The notes under the pieces: generated by a model
Database searches by the model: none
What the model was told of the DNA's origin: nothing
The model's input: the letters and a program-made list of their open reading frames with translations, nothing else
Source: Maribacter_C sp047345145
GTDB taxonomy: Bacteria > Bacteroidota > Bacteroidia > Flavobacteriales > Flavobacteriaceae
Direction of reading: 5' to 3'
Assembly: GCF_047345145.1 (NCBI RefSeq)
Contig: NZ_JBLFER010000001.1
Coordinates: 62,001 to 126,000 of the forward strand
Length of the DNA stretch: 64,000 bases
Translations under genes and position numbers: made by a program
Shown here: positions 33,351 through 43,396 of the stretch, in pieces
Layout of the letters: the number at the start of each line of letters is the position of its first letter
Position numbering within the stretch: the stretch's first letter is position 1

Positions 33351-34349
33351 TTACTTGGTTGGTGTAATTTCCTTTTCGAAAACGTGGAGTCTATTACCAC
33401 CATCTAAAACATATACTTTTTCTTGGCCATGCTTGATCTCTTTAATCGCGGGGTATCCGTTGACCTCTAAAATCTGGACAAACTTTATTTTTTTTGTCTC
33501 TCTATCAAAAACTCCAAACTTAGGGTTCCCTCCCCCTTCCCAGAAATATATGAGATTGCCTTCCCAAGAACCTAACCTAGTTGTCTCAATTTTGTATTTC
33601 TGAGCATCTTCTTTCAAAGAATGCACCTTTGCCAAATTAGATGATAAATTCAATTCAAAATATTTACTTGAACCTATAGAAAATATCACTCCTTTATCAA
33701 CGTCTAAACAGAGATTATCTAAAACAACATCTTCGTCAGTATATTCATAATTAAATTTTTCCTTACCACTTTCGACACTGACACCTATTATTAATTTATT
33801 ACCAGCCTTAAAATATAAGCAACCATTATGCAAGCCAATATATTCTTGAATATCTATTGGAGTGGATTCCGAGTTCATGGTATAGGAGTTATTTTTTTTA
33901 AATAAATCTAAATGCCAAATTGATTCACCTGTATTTGGGTCAATTCTAAATAGTTTTGACTTCAACGACCCAAATAAGTTACCCTCACATAAAAATGGTT
34001 TTCCAAAATAACTTTCCTTTTTCCAAACCTTGGCATCTTTTATAAAATCCCATGCGTATAATATTCTTACTGAAAAATCTTCATTCCACTTCCCAAGCAA
34101 CAACATATTATTTGATATAATAGGACCATTTTTATCAACCTTATATTGATTATTGGTTGCTTTATCGATTATAATCGTGCCTGAACTTTGTGTTTGAATC
34201 ACAACAAAACGCTCATTAGTATTCACCAAAACTATATCTCCATTAAACAATAATTTTTTATTCAATAAAACCCCATTCTCTTTCCAAATTACTTCATCTT
34301 TAGCTACATCATAATAATTGACTTTGTCTAAAATTTCAATCAAATTCAT
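33351..34349 (-). CDS. cytosolic beta-propeller protein, candidate immunity protein
   Basis: The 332-residue protein has no signal peptide. It consists of repeated four-strand blades typical of PQQ-like or WD-like propellers (GTIIIDKATNNQYKV, KSKLFRIDPNTGESIWHLDL, IIGVSVESGKEKFNYEY, FGVFDRETKKIKFV, VYVLDGGNRLHVFEK). The start codon lies one base after the stop of the toxin-like gene. A small cytosolic protein directly behind a secreted protein with a nuclease-like tip is the classic place for its immunity protein. The gene is AT-rich like the toxin tip, fitting transfer as a pair. A propeller as immunity protein is inferred from position, not from a known immunity family. Confidence 0.7.
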   Translation of the reverse strand: MNLIEILDKVNYYDVAKDEVIWKENGVLLNKKLLFNGDIVLVNTNERFVVIQTQSSGTIIIDKATNNQYKVDKNGPIISNNMLLLGKWNEDFSVRILYAWDFIKDAKVWKKESYFGKPFLCEGNLFGSLKSKLFRIDPNTGESIWHLDLFKKNNSYTMNSESTPIDIQEYIGLHNGCLYFKAGNKLIIGVSVESGKEKFNYEYTDEDVVLDNLCLDVDKGVIFSIGSSKYFELNLSSNLAKVHSLKEDAQKYKIETTRLGSWEGNLIYFWEGGGNPKFGVFDRETKKIKFVQILEVNGYPAIKEIKHGQEKVYVLDGGNRLHVFEKEITPTK

Positions 34350-34350
34350 A

Positions 34351-37300
34351 CTAGTTCGTTTTTACAAAAGATAGGGCATTATCCCTAAATGTTTTATTGT
34401 TAGATAAAAGATTCTTAAACTCTGCAACATTATCGAAAACAAAATTGTCAAACTCAAATAATTGCTTCATTTTGGCTAAACCAATACCTCCATTGGCTGG
34501 GGTTTTAAACAAATCAATAGCATTCTTGTTTAAAAAATTCTCAAGACCATCTTGGGCATCAGCTAAATTCAATTTTGACTTATTAAAAATATAATTGAAT
34601 TGATTAAGGTTTGTTACATCATTCAAATAGTTTTTAAATTGTGGTAGCGGAATTTTAGAAGCATTTAAATATGATTTATACTCTAGTAATTTTAAAGGTT
34701 TCGAAGAAGTAGGAATTAACTCAACGTCAAACCGACAACCTTCACATGGTAATCCTTCGCCTTCAAATTTCGCATCAATTCTCCTAACCTTTGAAGGATC
34801 TAAGCCATCTATGTGCTTCATAGAATGCCAAGCTCCATCTTGACTTGCAAAGCCTTTTTTTGCTTCTTTAAAAATATCAATACCGTTCTTGTCAGAATAG
34901 CGCTTTGTAAGTTCTACAACTTTGTCAATATATTCTTGCGGATTATCTGGCAGGTATTTAGAAGGGTTTCCACCAGTACAAGCTTGGCATTTCCCGGTAT
35001 ATTTTTTAATTAATTCGCCAAAAGCATTTTTACCCGCTTGAACATTTCCACTACCGATTACATTCATGAAATCTAAATCATCTAAATGCTTACTTACAGA
35101 TTTTAGAATGTCTACAGATATTTTCTTGGCGCTATCGATGCCAGTTGCATCACGAACAAAGTCCCATGCATTAATTAATTCCGGATTATTATCAAACGCA
35201 TTTTGAAGATTAACATTTGTAATATCACCGTCTAATAGTTTTAATGTATCATCATCTAGCGTTTCTAACTTTTCAAGGAGCTTTTTGTTATTTAAAGTAT
35301 TTATCCAATTTTCTAAATTAGGTTGGTCTGAGAGACGGTCAAGTAGTCTTTGTCTGACTTTACTTAATCCAATGTTTCTAATGAATCTTACAAAATCAGG
35401 AATATTTTGTTTGGTGAGCTTTTTGCCAAGCTTTTCTTCTACAAGTACTTTTAGCTTTTTTAACTTCTTAGAACTTATAAGATATTCAGCGAAACCTACA
35501 AGAACCCCTTCTCCTACAGAATTAATAATAATTGGCTGCCAATTGATATTTCTTACAACTAGTTTAAGCTTCGGCTTTCTTCCATTCGCCTGACTTAAAC
35601 TATCAATAGTAATTTCGTACTGCTTTGCAGTCTCTGTTGCGAAACCTGTAGCGGCACCACCCAAGGCTGCTAAACCTGCTTTTAACTTTCTACTTGTATC
35701 AGGAGCTAAAAAACTCGGAGCATTCGCAGCACCACATGCTATTGCTGCGCTTGTTGCTGCTTCTCCCCAACTGAAATCCTTATAGTCCTTTACTTTTCCA
35801 AATTCAGCAAAACTTGGTTTGTCACCTTCATACTGATCATCTATTTGAATCATTACCCAAATAGAGGTGTAGTAAAATGCAAAATCTATGGTAGCGCCTG
35901 ATAAGCAACGTATAACAATGGGGGCAAACTCCCCATCCCCATCATCATCAAACAAATACAACTGAATACCAGCATCACCAATAGCTTCCCAATCTCTTTT
36001 AGCAAGTTGATTGCCCTTGCCTTTATCCATTAACCAATCGGTATCCAAATCATTATCGGCAGGGTGACTTATACCCAATACACCATGTCCGATCTCATGG
36101 GCAACAACATCTGCTAGTGTCTGTTTGCTTTCTAGACCCGTCGTTGAAACATTAGCTGAGAACACATAGCCGAATTGGGTGCCTCTTGGCATAAAACCAG
36201 CGAGGTTTTGACCTGGTTGTACGCTTTGATCAAATAAGAATACGTAGTACGTATCTGAAGAATAGCCTGAGTAGTTGTTCTTAAAGTCTGTATAAAACTG
36301 TTTAAAGCTATCGGGGTGTTTAGATAGAAGCCCACTTTCTGTATACTGCAAACCTGAGGTATCTCCATTAAAGGCCGCGCCCATTGCAATTTTTAAATTC
36401 GCAGCTGCGATATCAAATAGGTTTTTTACTTGATTTTCTATTCCTTGAGCTGGAGCGTAACCGTTTACAGGAATCAACGTAACGTTTACTTCACCTCTAG
36501 GCCTTAAATGGTGGATAAAGAAACTAGAGACGGCCACCTGTTTTTCATCACCCTCTTTATAGGTTATAACAGCTTCTTCGCTTCGATATCCTCCTGAACC
36601 AGCTACGGTTACTTTGAGTCGATTTGTACCAGCGGCTTCCGTCTTAATTTCAAGTCCGTTGACCGTTTTAAAAATTAGGTCTTCAATCGCTAAACCATCT
36701 TTTTTAATGTCAACATTTACATAAAAAGTATCTGTATCTCCATTTTTTACCGCTTTATGAATAGGGTAGAAAGTAGAACCACTTTGTGAGCTAACTTTTG
36801 GATACTGTTCTTTTTCGTAAGAACTGGTTGCTTCATCCCAACCATACTTTGCAGCTGAATCCTTATCATAAGTTATGATGACATCATTATCTGCAAATGT
36901 CGCAACTGATGGGTCATCGGCAGTTCCGGAACCTCCAGAGTTTACTCCTGTTGTATTGGTATCATTTACTGGACCTCCTTCGCCCTCTGGTCCTAAAGGA
37001 TTCAGATTACCGTTTTCATCGATTGAGAAAACGCCGTTGGTACCCGTAATTTGATAGCGATCTTCTGAATCATAATTATAAATAACCTCAGTTGGATTCC
37101 CATCCGCATCAGTACCTCGTATTGTAATCTGATCACCATTGATTTCAACGCTGTCTATATCAAAATCTACAGGTTGATAGACTGTAAAATCTCCTCCGTT
37201 TATTATATCATCCAAATCATCAAAAGTATCCCAAGGGTCAACAATACCTTTTAAGCTTGGGTCATATAGCGTAATAACATTTCCTTGTTTGAGCTCTCTT

Positions 37301-38670
37301 AATTCATTAATAAAAATGTTGGTGAATTCAACCGCAACCTTAATGCTTTTTAAATACGGGATGGTTACATACCCTTTTCCATTGAAATAGCCATTACTAC
37401 CATTAACTTCTAGTATAGTTACTGGAAAATCACCAGCTGTAAATTTTTCACCTGTATTTAAATTCGCTAAAGGTGTTTCATTAGTAACATCAATATTTGG
37501 GGCTATACCGCACTCATAGGCACTATCATCGTCATCGAAAAGATGTGTTCTAAATGTTTTGATTGGGGAGTATTCACTTTCTGCTAGAGCGCAGGTCTTT
37601 GCCAATTGGTATTCATATTCAGTACCTGCTTCTAAATCCCAAATGGTAACTAAGTTGGCTGTGGTTTTGGAGTAGAACCATTCTTTATCACCTCCCGTTT
37701 CTCTATATCGAATTTGAAATTCTGGAGACTCAGAGGTAATATCATCCCAAAAGATGTTAGCGTTTGTAGCACCTTTTACCTCATGATTTATTCCGATTGG
37801 TAAATCACAAATACCAGTATTTCCAAAAACAAAAATGGTACTATAGCCTTGATTCTTGAACAAACCAATTTCCTCTGTGCCTTGTTTTGCTTTTGCTTGA
37901 ACGCGCCAAGCATAGTTTTTATCTGAGAGTAATTGAGGGTCTGCGGGTCCATATACATAAGTTGTATTGGGAATTGTAGTTTGAAAAATAGGAGGGGAGC
38001 TTAAAAAAGCAGCTTGATGATCTATCTGATTATCCCAAATTTCGACGATGCTCAACTCATATTCTACATTACTAACATTGATATGTCTTGGTGTCCATTG
38101 AAAAACGATGTTTTGTGGATTCCGCTCTTCTACAATTGATTTATTAAGGGGAGAAATTAAAATGGGTGGATCGTTCTGAAAGATGACCGTACCCGCACAA
38201 GTTCTATCACTGATACGATTCCCTGAGAAGGCATCAAAAACTTCAAAACAAAAACGATAAGTCCCTTCTGGTATGGGTTGCCCATATACATTGGGAGATA
38301 TACCAACAATATTTTCAAATTTGAAATAGGGGGCAAGCTCAACATTGGTAAGGTTTAGTGGAATGCCCGATTCAAGAAATAATAAAGGTGCCCCCGAAAC
38401 AATTGCATTGCTTTCGAAGGCGATTCCGTTCCCTTCAAAAGAAGCTTTTAATCGCACCTCTTTACTAGCTACTTGTAGATCGTTAAGAATCAGTTGAACT
38501 CGTAACGGACTGGTTATGGTACTCTCATCTGCGTAATCTGAAAAGTAGATCGGCGCTGGTGGAAGTGCCTGCGGAATCACTTGAACAGGAAAAGATTGAG
38601 CAAAGCTCAACTGTGTTCCTGTTAAGAACAAGACAAGGATAAAATGAAAAAGAAGGGCAAGCTTCTTCAT
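34351..38670 (-). CDS. polymorphic-toxin-like protein: TANFOR-like head, HExxH peptidase, PD-(D/E)xK-like tip
   Basis: The protein has 1439 residues. After a signal peptide (to about residue 24) comes a TANFOR-like head (IYFSDYADESTITSPLRVQL, GTYRFCFEVFDAFSG, PQNIVFQWTPRHINVSN, YAWRVQAKAK), an FN3-like domain and a Gly/Asp-rich linker. Then come a zinc-peptidase motif HEIGHGVLGISH (H858, E859, H862, H869), an Ala/Gly-rich hydrophobic stretch (ALGGAATGFATETA) and a helical pre-toxin region (PELINAWDFVRDATG). The tip, from about residue 1230, has D1315, E1330 and K1332 in the order D-x14-E-x-K (FDVEL, LLEYKS), as in PD-(D/E)xK nucleases. It is thus probably a secreted antibacterial nuclease. 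The peptidase may release the tip. Domain calls are by eye. Confidence 0.75.
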   Translation of the reverse strand: MKKLALLFHFILVLFLTGTQLSFAQSFPVQVIPQALPPAPIYFSDYADESTITSPLRVQLILNDLQVASKEVRLKASFEGNGIAFESNAIVSGAPLLFLESGIPLNLTNVELAPYFKFENIVGISPNVYGQPIPEGTYRFCFEVFDAFSGNRISDRTCAGTVIFQNDPPILISPLNKSIVEERNPQNIVFQWTPRHINVSNVEYELSIVEIWDNQIDHQAAFLSSPPIFQTTIPNTTYVYGPADPQLLSDKNYAWRVQAKAKQGTEEIGLFKNQGYSTIFVFGNTGICDLPIGINHEVKGATNANIFWDDITSESPEFQIRYRETGGDKEWFYSKTTANLVTIWDLEAGTEYEYQLAKTCALAESEYSPIKTFRTHLFDDDDSAYECGIAPNIDVTNETPLANLNTGEKFTAGDFPVTILEVNGSNGYFNGKGYVTIPYLKSIKVAVEFTNIFINELRELKQGNVITLYDPSLKGIVDPWDTFDDLDDIINGGDFTVYQPVDFDIDSVEINGDQITIRGTDADGNPTEVIYNYDSEDRYQITGTNGVFSIDENGNLNPLGPEGEGGPVNDTNTTGVNSGGSGTADDPSVATFADNDVIITYDKDSAAKYGWDEATSSYEKEQYPKVSSQSGSTFYPIHKAVKNGDTDTFYVNVDIKKDGLAIEDLIFKTVNGLEIKTEAAGTNRLKVTVAGSGGYRSEEAVITYKEGDEKQVAVSSFFIHHLRPRGEVNVTLIPVNGYAPAQGIENQVKNLFDIAAANLKIAMGAAFNGDTSGLQYTESGLLSKHPDSFKQFYTDFKNNYSGYSSDTYYVFLFDQSVQPGQNLAGFMPRGTQFGYVFSANVSTTGLESKQTLADVVAHEIGHGVLGISHPADNDLDTDWLMDKGKGNQLAKRDWEAIGDAGIQLYLFDDDGDGEFAPIVIRCLSGATIDFAFYYTSIWVMIQIDDQYEGDKPSFAEFGKVKDYKDFSWGEAATSAAIACGAANAPSFLAPDTSRKLKAGLAALGGAATGFATETAKQYEITIDSLSQANGRKPKLKLVVRNINWQPIIINSVGEGVLVGFAEYLISSKKLKKLKVLVEEKLGKKLTKQNIPDFVRFIRNIGLSKVRQRLLDRLSDQPNLENWINTLNNKKLLEKLETLDDDTLKLLDGDITNVNLQNAFDNNPELINAWDFVRDATGIDSAKKISVDILKSVSKHLDDLDFMNVIGSGNVQAGKNAFGELIKKYTGKCQACTGGNPSKYLPDNPQEYIDKVVELTKRYSDKNGIDIFKEAKKGFASQDGAWHSMKHIDGLDPSKVRRIDAKFEGEGLPCEGCRFDVELIPTSSKPLKLLEYKSYLNASKIPLPQFKNYLNDVTNLNQFNYIFNKSKLNLADAQDGLENFLNKNAIDLFKTPANGGIGLAKMKQLFEFDNFVFDNVAEFKNLLSNNKTFRDNALSFVKTN

Positions 38671-38682
38671 AGTTTGGTTCGT

Positions 38683-41154
38683 TTAGTTTTTGTTGATATA
38701 TTTCAACTCAAAGGTTTCTGGGTTTACAATACCCAGCGATTTTTTATAATAAAAATCAATGATCTCGTTTTCTAAAAATAGCTTCAATTTTTGCAAATCG
38801 GGCTCTTTCTCGTACATCAGGTATGCTTTTTCCGACATACCGCGCTTAAATTCAAGCAAATAACCAATTGGTCGTTCGATGGTCTCTTTGGATGTAAAAT
38901 TGTTGAATTGATTCTGCATCCAACGATGACCAACTAATTTTTCCAAACGATCTTTCTCTTCCGTGATAAGCGCTAAGTAACTCTCTTCTTGACTTTTATC
39001 TTCTTTAGTATAGGTGTCTTTTGATTTATTCTTTAAAGGATGTGCATCAAGTTCTAATTTTTTGATTACGAAGAGTTTTTCCAAGGCCATATCAATTTCT
39101 AACATATCTTCTTGAACTTTTAAAATAACTTCGTACAAGGCCTGATCATATAATTTTAAGAAGTCTTCATAGCTATACAATTCCTCGAGGAAAATAATGG
39201 CACTTTCTTTATAGGGCTCTTCTTTGCGTTGTTCTTTTACGAAGGATAGATTTTGATTTAATTCTCCCTTTTTAAAGGTGGGAATGCTAGCAAATTTTGA
39301 ACTACCATATACATTGGTCAACTGGGTGTTGATCTCTTCCATAGTTCCATTATAGGTAACCCCGCGATGTCTGAAGCTTAAGGTTCGGAGTTGATTAGAA
39401 GGTACTTTTTCACGCTTTTTGAATTTCAGTTTGAAATTGTCGAAAGCATAACTATAGCCAAAGGTTAAGGTAAAATCATTACTATTGGCTAGTTCTGTAT
39501 TTCTAAATAAGGACAGTGCATTCAAATTAAAATTGTGTCGCTCTAACCAAACATAAGTGGCTCCTAATCTAAAGTTATAGATGTTGTTCTGTTGTTCCCC
39601 ATTGTTGAAAGCGGTGTTATAAGAGCTGGAAAAATTTGTTCGCAGCTTTTTATCAAAAAATTGTTTTGAAACGGCTAAAGTGGGTCCAAACGTTAAGCTT
39701 TTATCTTCTATACCAATACGATTATACGATGTATTTGCAGCTAAGGAGATATTTAAGGCATTGTTAGGAAATCCCCAAGTATGTGATAACATACCATTGT
39801 AAAAACTACTATTTCCTCCTTCAATTGTTTCTCCTTGCTGTTGATTATCAGAATTTTGATATACCAAATTCAGATTTGCGCTATGTTGTTTAGACTCGGT
39901 TTTTTTGGTAATCAAATTGACTCCTAGATTGGCATTCTGCGAAATTTGTCTATAGTTTAGTGTATCGACATTATCAAAAGCACCTACCTGATTGATATAA
40001 TCGAATTGATCTTGGATATTAGTGTAGGACTGGAAATTGGAATACGACCCGTTGATACCTAGTCGTTCAGATGCTGTATAATTTAAATTGACCGAAGCAA
40101 CTATACGTTGCAAATCTGAGGATTTGGTTTTATCTAAATTATCTTGTTGTAAACCAGCGTTTACACTGACATTTAGTTTGTTATCAAAAATACTTTGGCT
40201 TGCGTTAATGGTAATGTTTTCCAAATCATTATTGAAGAAGTAAGCCCCTAAGGTTTTATAATCTGGGTCGATTCTTTCATAACCAACTCCTAGAACACCG
40301 TTACCTGCTGGGTAATTGAAAGAAGCATTGAATGCATTATAATAGTTGGTGGTGATGTTTTCATTCAATAAGAAAGACAACAAGCCACTTTCGCTTCTAG
40401 CTTCTGTCAGACGCGTATCTTCTGTTACTCCTGAAATGGCGTATTCAAATCTAAACTGTGCCTTTTCGAATAGCCTAAATTCTGACTCGAACGATACTAC
40501 TGTATTCTCTTTTGGAGCTAGACCAATTTCAACGGGAAATGGATTTTCCAATGAACTTTCCTCATCTTTAGCTTGGAATAGGATAAGGCCTAGTTTAATT
40601 TTTTCAAAATCGTATGAAGTTTTTATTCCGTAACCAGTTCTTTTGTAGGCCGTTATAGCTTGCGGTTCTTCTTCGTTGTATTCTGTAGCCCTTAAAAAGC
40701 GCCCGTACATAGCACTTATTTGAAAAGGTCCTTCTGGTGTAAGATCAACACCAACTCCCGTAAACTGATGACCACTTAAGGTATAAGGTGAAAATGTCAT
40801 ATTCGCATCACCAATATGCGCAGCTACCCACTTGTAAGACGGATTCAAACTTAGGCGATTGAACTTAAACGGATTCGGAAAATTAAAATCTTGATTGGAA
40901 TAGGTAAATGAAAGGGGAATATTATAGAGTCCCGCAATATTGAAGTTGAGGTTACCAGTCAGAAAATAGGTTAGTGCTTGTCTGTTTGCCGTACCATCAT
41001 AATAAACTGCATTGGCAGCAATGCCGCCGTTGTAGCGCAATAGCTTATCTTTTCCCACATTGTCAAAATTTACGCTTTGAGAAAAGCCAAATTTTGTAAA
41101 TAGAAATAGAACAGCGATAAGCTGGTATGGGACGAACTTTTTAATAGTGGACAA
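38683..41154 (-). CDS. outer-membrane beta-barrel protein with C-terminal helical domain
   Basis: The 823-residue protein has a signal peptide ending near GFSQ. Residues about 30-600 form alternating strands rich in Asn, Tyr and Phe, typical of a large Bacteroidota outer-membrane barrel (LTYFLTGNLNFNIAGLY, FTLTFGYSYAFDNFKLKFKK). After this, from about residue 610, comes a soluble helical, charged domain (VQEDMLEIDMALEKLFVIKK, KSKDTYTKEDKSQEESY) that probably faces the periplasm. No plug domain or TonB box is visible, so it is not a usual TonB receptor. It is the first gene of the - strand giant-protein operon, 12 bases ahead of the toxin-like gene. It may be the pore or anchor that displays or exports the toxin. 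The family is not recognised. Confidence 0.75.
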   Translation of the reverse strand: MSTIKKFVPYQLIAVLFLFTKFGFSQSVNFDNVGKDKLLRYNGGIAANAVYYDGTANRQALTYFLTGNLNFNIAGLYNIPLSFTYSNQDFNFPNPFKFNRLSLNPSYKWVAAHIGDANMTFSPYTLSGHQFTGVGVDLTPEGPFQISAMYGRFLRATEYNEEEPQAITAYKRTGYGIKTSYDFEKIKLGLILFQAKDEESSLENPFPVEIGLAPKENTVVSFESEFRLFEKAQFRFEYAISGVTEDTRLTEARSESGLLSFLLNENITTNYYNAFNASFNYPAGNGVLGVGYERIDPDYKTLGAYFFNNDLENITINASQSIFDNKLNVSVNAGLQQDNLDKTKSSDLQRIVASVNLNYTASERLGINGSYSNFQSYTNIQDQFDYINQVGAFDNVDTLNYRQISQNANLGVNLITKKTESKQHSANLNLVYQNSDNQQQGETIEGGNSSFYNGMLSHTWGFPNNALNISLAANTSYNRIGIEDKSLTFGPTLAVSKQFFDKKLRTNFSSSYNTAFNNGEQQNNIYNFRLGATYVWLERHNFNLNALSLFRNTELANSNDFTLTFGYSYAFDNFKLKFKKREKVPSNQLRTLSFRHRGVTYNGTMEEINTQLTNVYGSSKFASIPTFKKGELNQNLSFVKEQRKEEPYKESAIIFLEELYSYEDFLKLYDQALYEVILKVQEDMLEIDMALEKLFVIKKLELDAHPLKNKSKDTYTKEDKSQEESYLALITEEKDRLEKLVGHRWMQNQFNNFTSKETIERPIGYLLEFKRGMSEKAYLMYEKEPDLQKLKLFLENEIIDFYYKKSLGIVNPETFELKYINKN

Positions 41155-41948
41155 TTTTGGTTGGGAGAATTCGTAAGAAAGCTCCTAACAATACTACAGA
41201 TAATGCCCGGTTCTATTAAGTTTTTGTTGTGAAAGAGCTGTTTATGTGGTTTTTAAGAGGGAAAGTTGTGGTTAAACTCTGATCAACTTGAGCTTCTTCA
41301 TCATATTTTGAGATTCTATTTTCAACGATTTTTATGGGACAGAAATTTGGTTTAGATTGAATATTTCATTGGTAAATGCATTCTCTTTTTTTAAACCTTC
41401 TTACTAAAATATTTGATCAATAAAGTCGCTAAATATAAGTCTTGAAATTTCACAATTTTTTTTTAAAGCAGTATGTTTTTAAACGCTGTTATCTGTTACC
41501 TTAAAATTTCCAAAACATTTCAACGTTATTTTGAGCATTTGAACCTCAAGGAGAAAAAAATATTTTCTTTTAAAAATAGTACACTTAGTATTCAGGCGAC
41601 CAGCTATAACACTCTGTAAACTCTGTTTTTTATTGACATTTTATTTTTTGCTCCTTAATTTATTAGACATAAAATAAATCAATTTTAAAACAAAAGAATT
41701 CAGCTTTGATTGTAGATTTTTGGCATAAAATATATCTTTGTCGTTATAGATAGTCAATGTTCCCCTCTGGCTATTTACTTCTGAACTTTATTTGAATTGA
41801 TTACTGAAAAGATCAATTAATAAAACCTTATCTTATTGCTGATCAAAGATTGATGAGTACCTTTATAACCTTTTTATTGGTACAATATTTTTTATGGTAA
41901 AGCTGGTTTAAGTTATATATCAATAGTTTTATACAGTGCTAAAGGTTA
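41155..41948. other. divergent intergenic region between the giant-protein operon and the polysaccharide locus
   Basis: These 794 AT-rich bases hold the start of the - strand operon and the promoter region of the first polysaccharide gene. A good flavobacterial promoter is seen on the + strand at 41710-41740, leaving a leader of about 200 bases. No clear promoter was found for the - strand. No gene is seen. Confidence 0.5.
41710..41740 (+). promoter_or_regulatory. flavobacterial promoter of the polysaccharide locus
   Basis: TTG at 41710-41712 and TATCTTTG at 41733-41740 are separated by 20 bases, fitting the Bacteroidota consensus TTG-N17-23-TAnnTTTG. It points to the sugar-phosphate transferase gene about 200 bases on. 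Confidence 0.6.
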
Positions 41949-43304
41949 ATGAAGAAGTATAAAAAGTCAGATTTAATTATTCCAATTTCGATTCTAATAC
42001 ACTTGTGTATTATCAACGGAATTTTGTGGATTCTTACCCCAGAAACATACTTTAACGGTATTAATTATATTTATTATAATTTCTCGTGGCTTCTGATTAC
42101 TTATAGCCTTAATTACTACCCAACAAAACGTAATGATCGTTTTTTAACCAAGATTCATAAAACCTTTCAACTCTATCTAGTCTATGGTTTGGCATATTTT
42201 GCCTTATTTGGTTTTGGAAAACAGTCATATGACTCCTTAGAATATCAAATGTTGATTATTGCATTGATATTTCTTTGCATTACATGGTATCGAGTTATTT
42301 TCTTTTGGGTTAGAGGTAAGTACCGTAAAATTGGGGGAAACTCTGTTAACGTTGTAGTGATTGGTCGTGATACTGTGCTTCAAAAAATTCGTAATGTTTT
42401 TGACGACCCTTTTTTAGGCTATCGTTACTTAGGTTATTTTGACGATAGTGATACAGAGGGCCCGACTTATCTAGGAAAAGTTCTCGACTCTTTCTTATTT
42501 ATTCTTGAAAACGACGTAGATGAGATTTACTGTGTTGCTTCTAATTTTAACAGTAAAGAGTTGCAAAATTTGATCAATTTTGCCGATAACAACCTAATTA
42601 AAATTAAAATAATTCCTGATAATAAGCAGATATTTTCAAGGGCCATGTCTATCGAGTCTTATGATAACGTTCCGGTGCTTAATTTGAGAAAAGTACCTCT
42701 TGATACGGAATATGCCCGCATTATAAAACGCAGTTTTGATATTGTATTTTCAGCTGCAGTTATTATTGGAATACTTTCATGGTTGAGTCCTCTGCTTTAT
42801 GTTCTTGTAAAATTGGAATCTCCAGGTACTCTTTATTTTAAGCAGAAACGTCACGGATTAAAAAGAAAACCTTTTTGGTGCTATAAGTTCAGATCGATGA
42901 CTACAACGGCAGATGCCGATATAAAAATGGCTTCTAAAAATGACATGCGATTGACTAGGTTAGGAAAATTTATGCGCAAAACAAGTATTGACGAGCTTCC
43001 TCAATTTTTTAATGTTTTTATGGGTGATATGAGTGTTGTAGGTCCGAGACCCCATATGGAATTACATACTCTGGATTACGAAGTGTCTGTAGACAAATAT
43101 TTAGTTCGACATTTTGTAAAACCTGGTATTACCGGTCTGGCTCAAATAAAAGGATATCGGGGGGAAATCGTCAAAAAAGCAGATATTTTGAATAGAACAA
43201 GGCTAGATATATTTTATGTGGAAAAATGGAATTTATGGTTAGACTTTGATATAATTTTCAAAACCGTATTTAACGTTTTCAAGGGAGAGGAAAGAGCCTA
43301 TTGA
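41949..43304 (+). CDS. undecaprenyl-phosphate sugar-1-phosphate transferase (WcaJ/WbaP type)
   Basis: The protein has 451 residues. Four hydrophobic segments in the first 120 residues are followed by a nucleotide-binding-like domain (VNVVVIGRDTVLQKI, residues about 130-230) and the catalytic bacterial sugar transferase domain from about 255: KRSFDIVFSAAVIIG, then YKFRSM, RKTSIDELPQFFNV, MSVVGPRPH and KPGITGLAQIKGYRG. It moves a sugar phosphate from a UDP-sugar to undecaprenyl phosphate at the inner membrane, the first step in making a polymer repeat unit. The long form with the extra domain is common in exopolysaccharide clusters. It opens the locus behind a good promoter; the sugar cannot be read from sequence. 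Confidence 0.92.
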   Translation: MKKYKKSDLIIPISILIHLCIINGILWILTPETYFNGINYIYYNFSWLLITYSLNYYPTKRNDRFLTKIHKTFQLYLVYGLAYFALFGFGKQSYDSLEYQMLIIALIFLCITWYRVIFFWVRGKYRKIGGNSVNVVVIGRDTVLQKIRNVFDDPFLGYRYLGYFDDSDTEGPTYLGKVLDSFLFILENDVDEIYCVASNFNSKELQNLINFADNNLIKIKIIPDNKQIFSRAMSIESYDNVPVLNLRKVPLDTEYARIIKRSFDIVFSAAVIIGILSWLSPLLYVLVKLESPGTLYFKQKRHGLKRKPFWCYKFRSMTTTADADIKMASKNDMRLTRLGKFMRKTSIDELPQFFNVFMGDMSVVGPRPHMELHTLDYEVSVDKYLVRHFVKPGITGLAQIKGYRGEIVKKADILNRTRLDIFYVEKWNLWLDFDIIFKTVFNVFKGEERAY

Positions 43305-43396
43305 GTTTAAAGTTATTCTAATAGGACTATGATAAAGTATTTGGGGAGAAATTTGATGTGTAAAATTGAGCTTAGGTAATTTTATAATTTCGACAC

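Noticed and set aside
43305..43396. Terminator between the convergent transferase and glycosyltransferase genes
   Set aside because: No stem with a T run could be seen in the 92-base gap.
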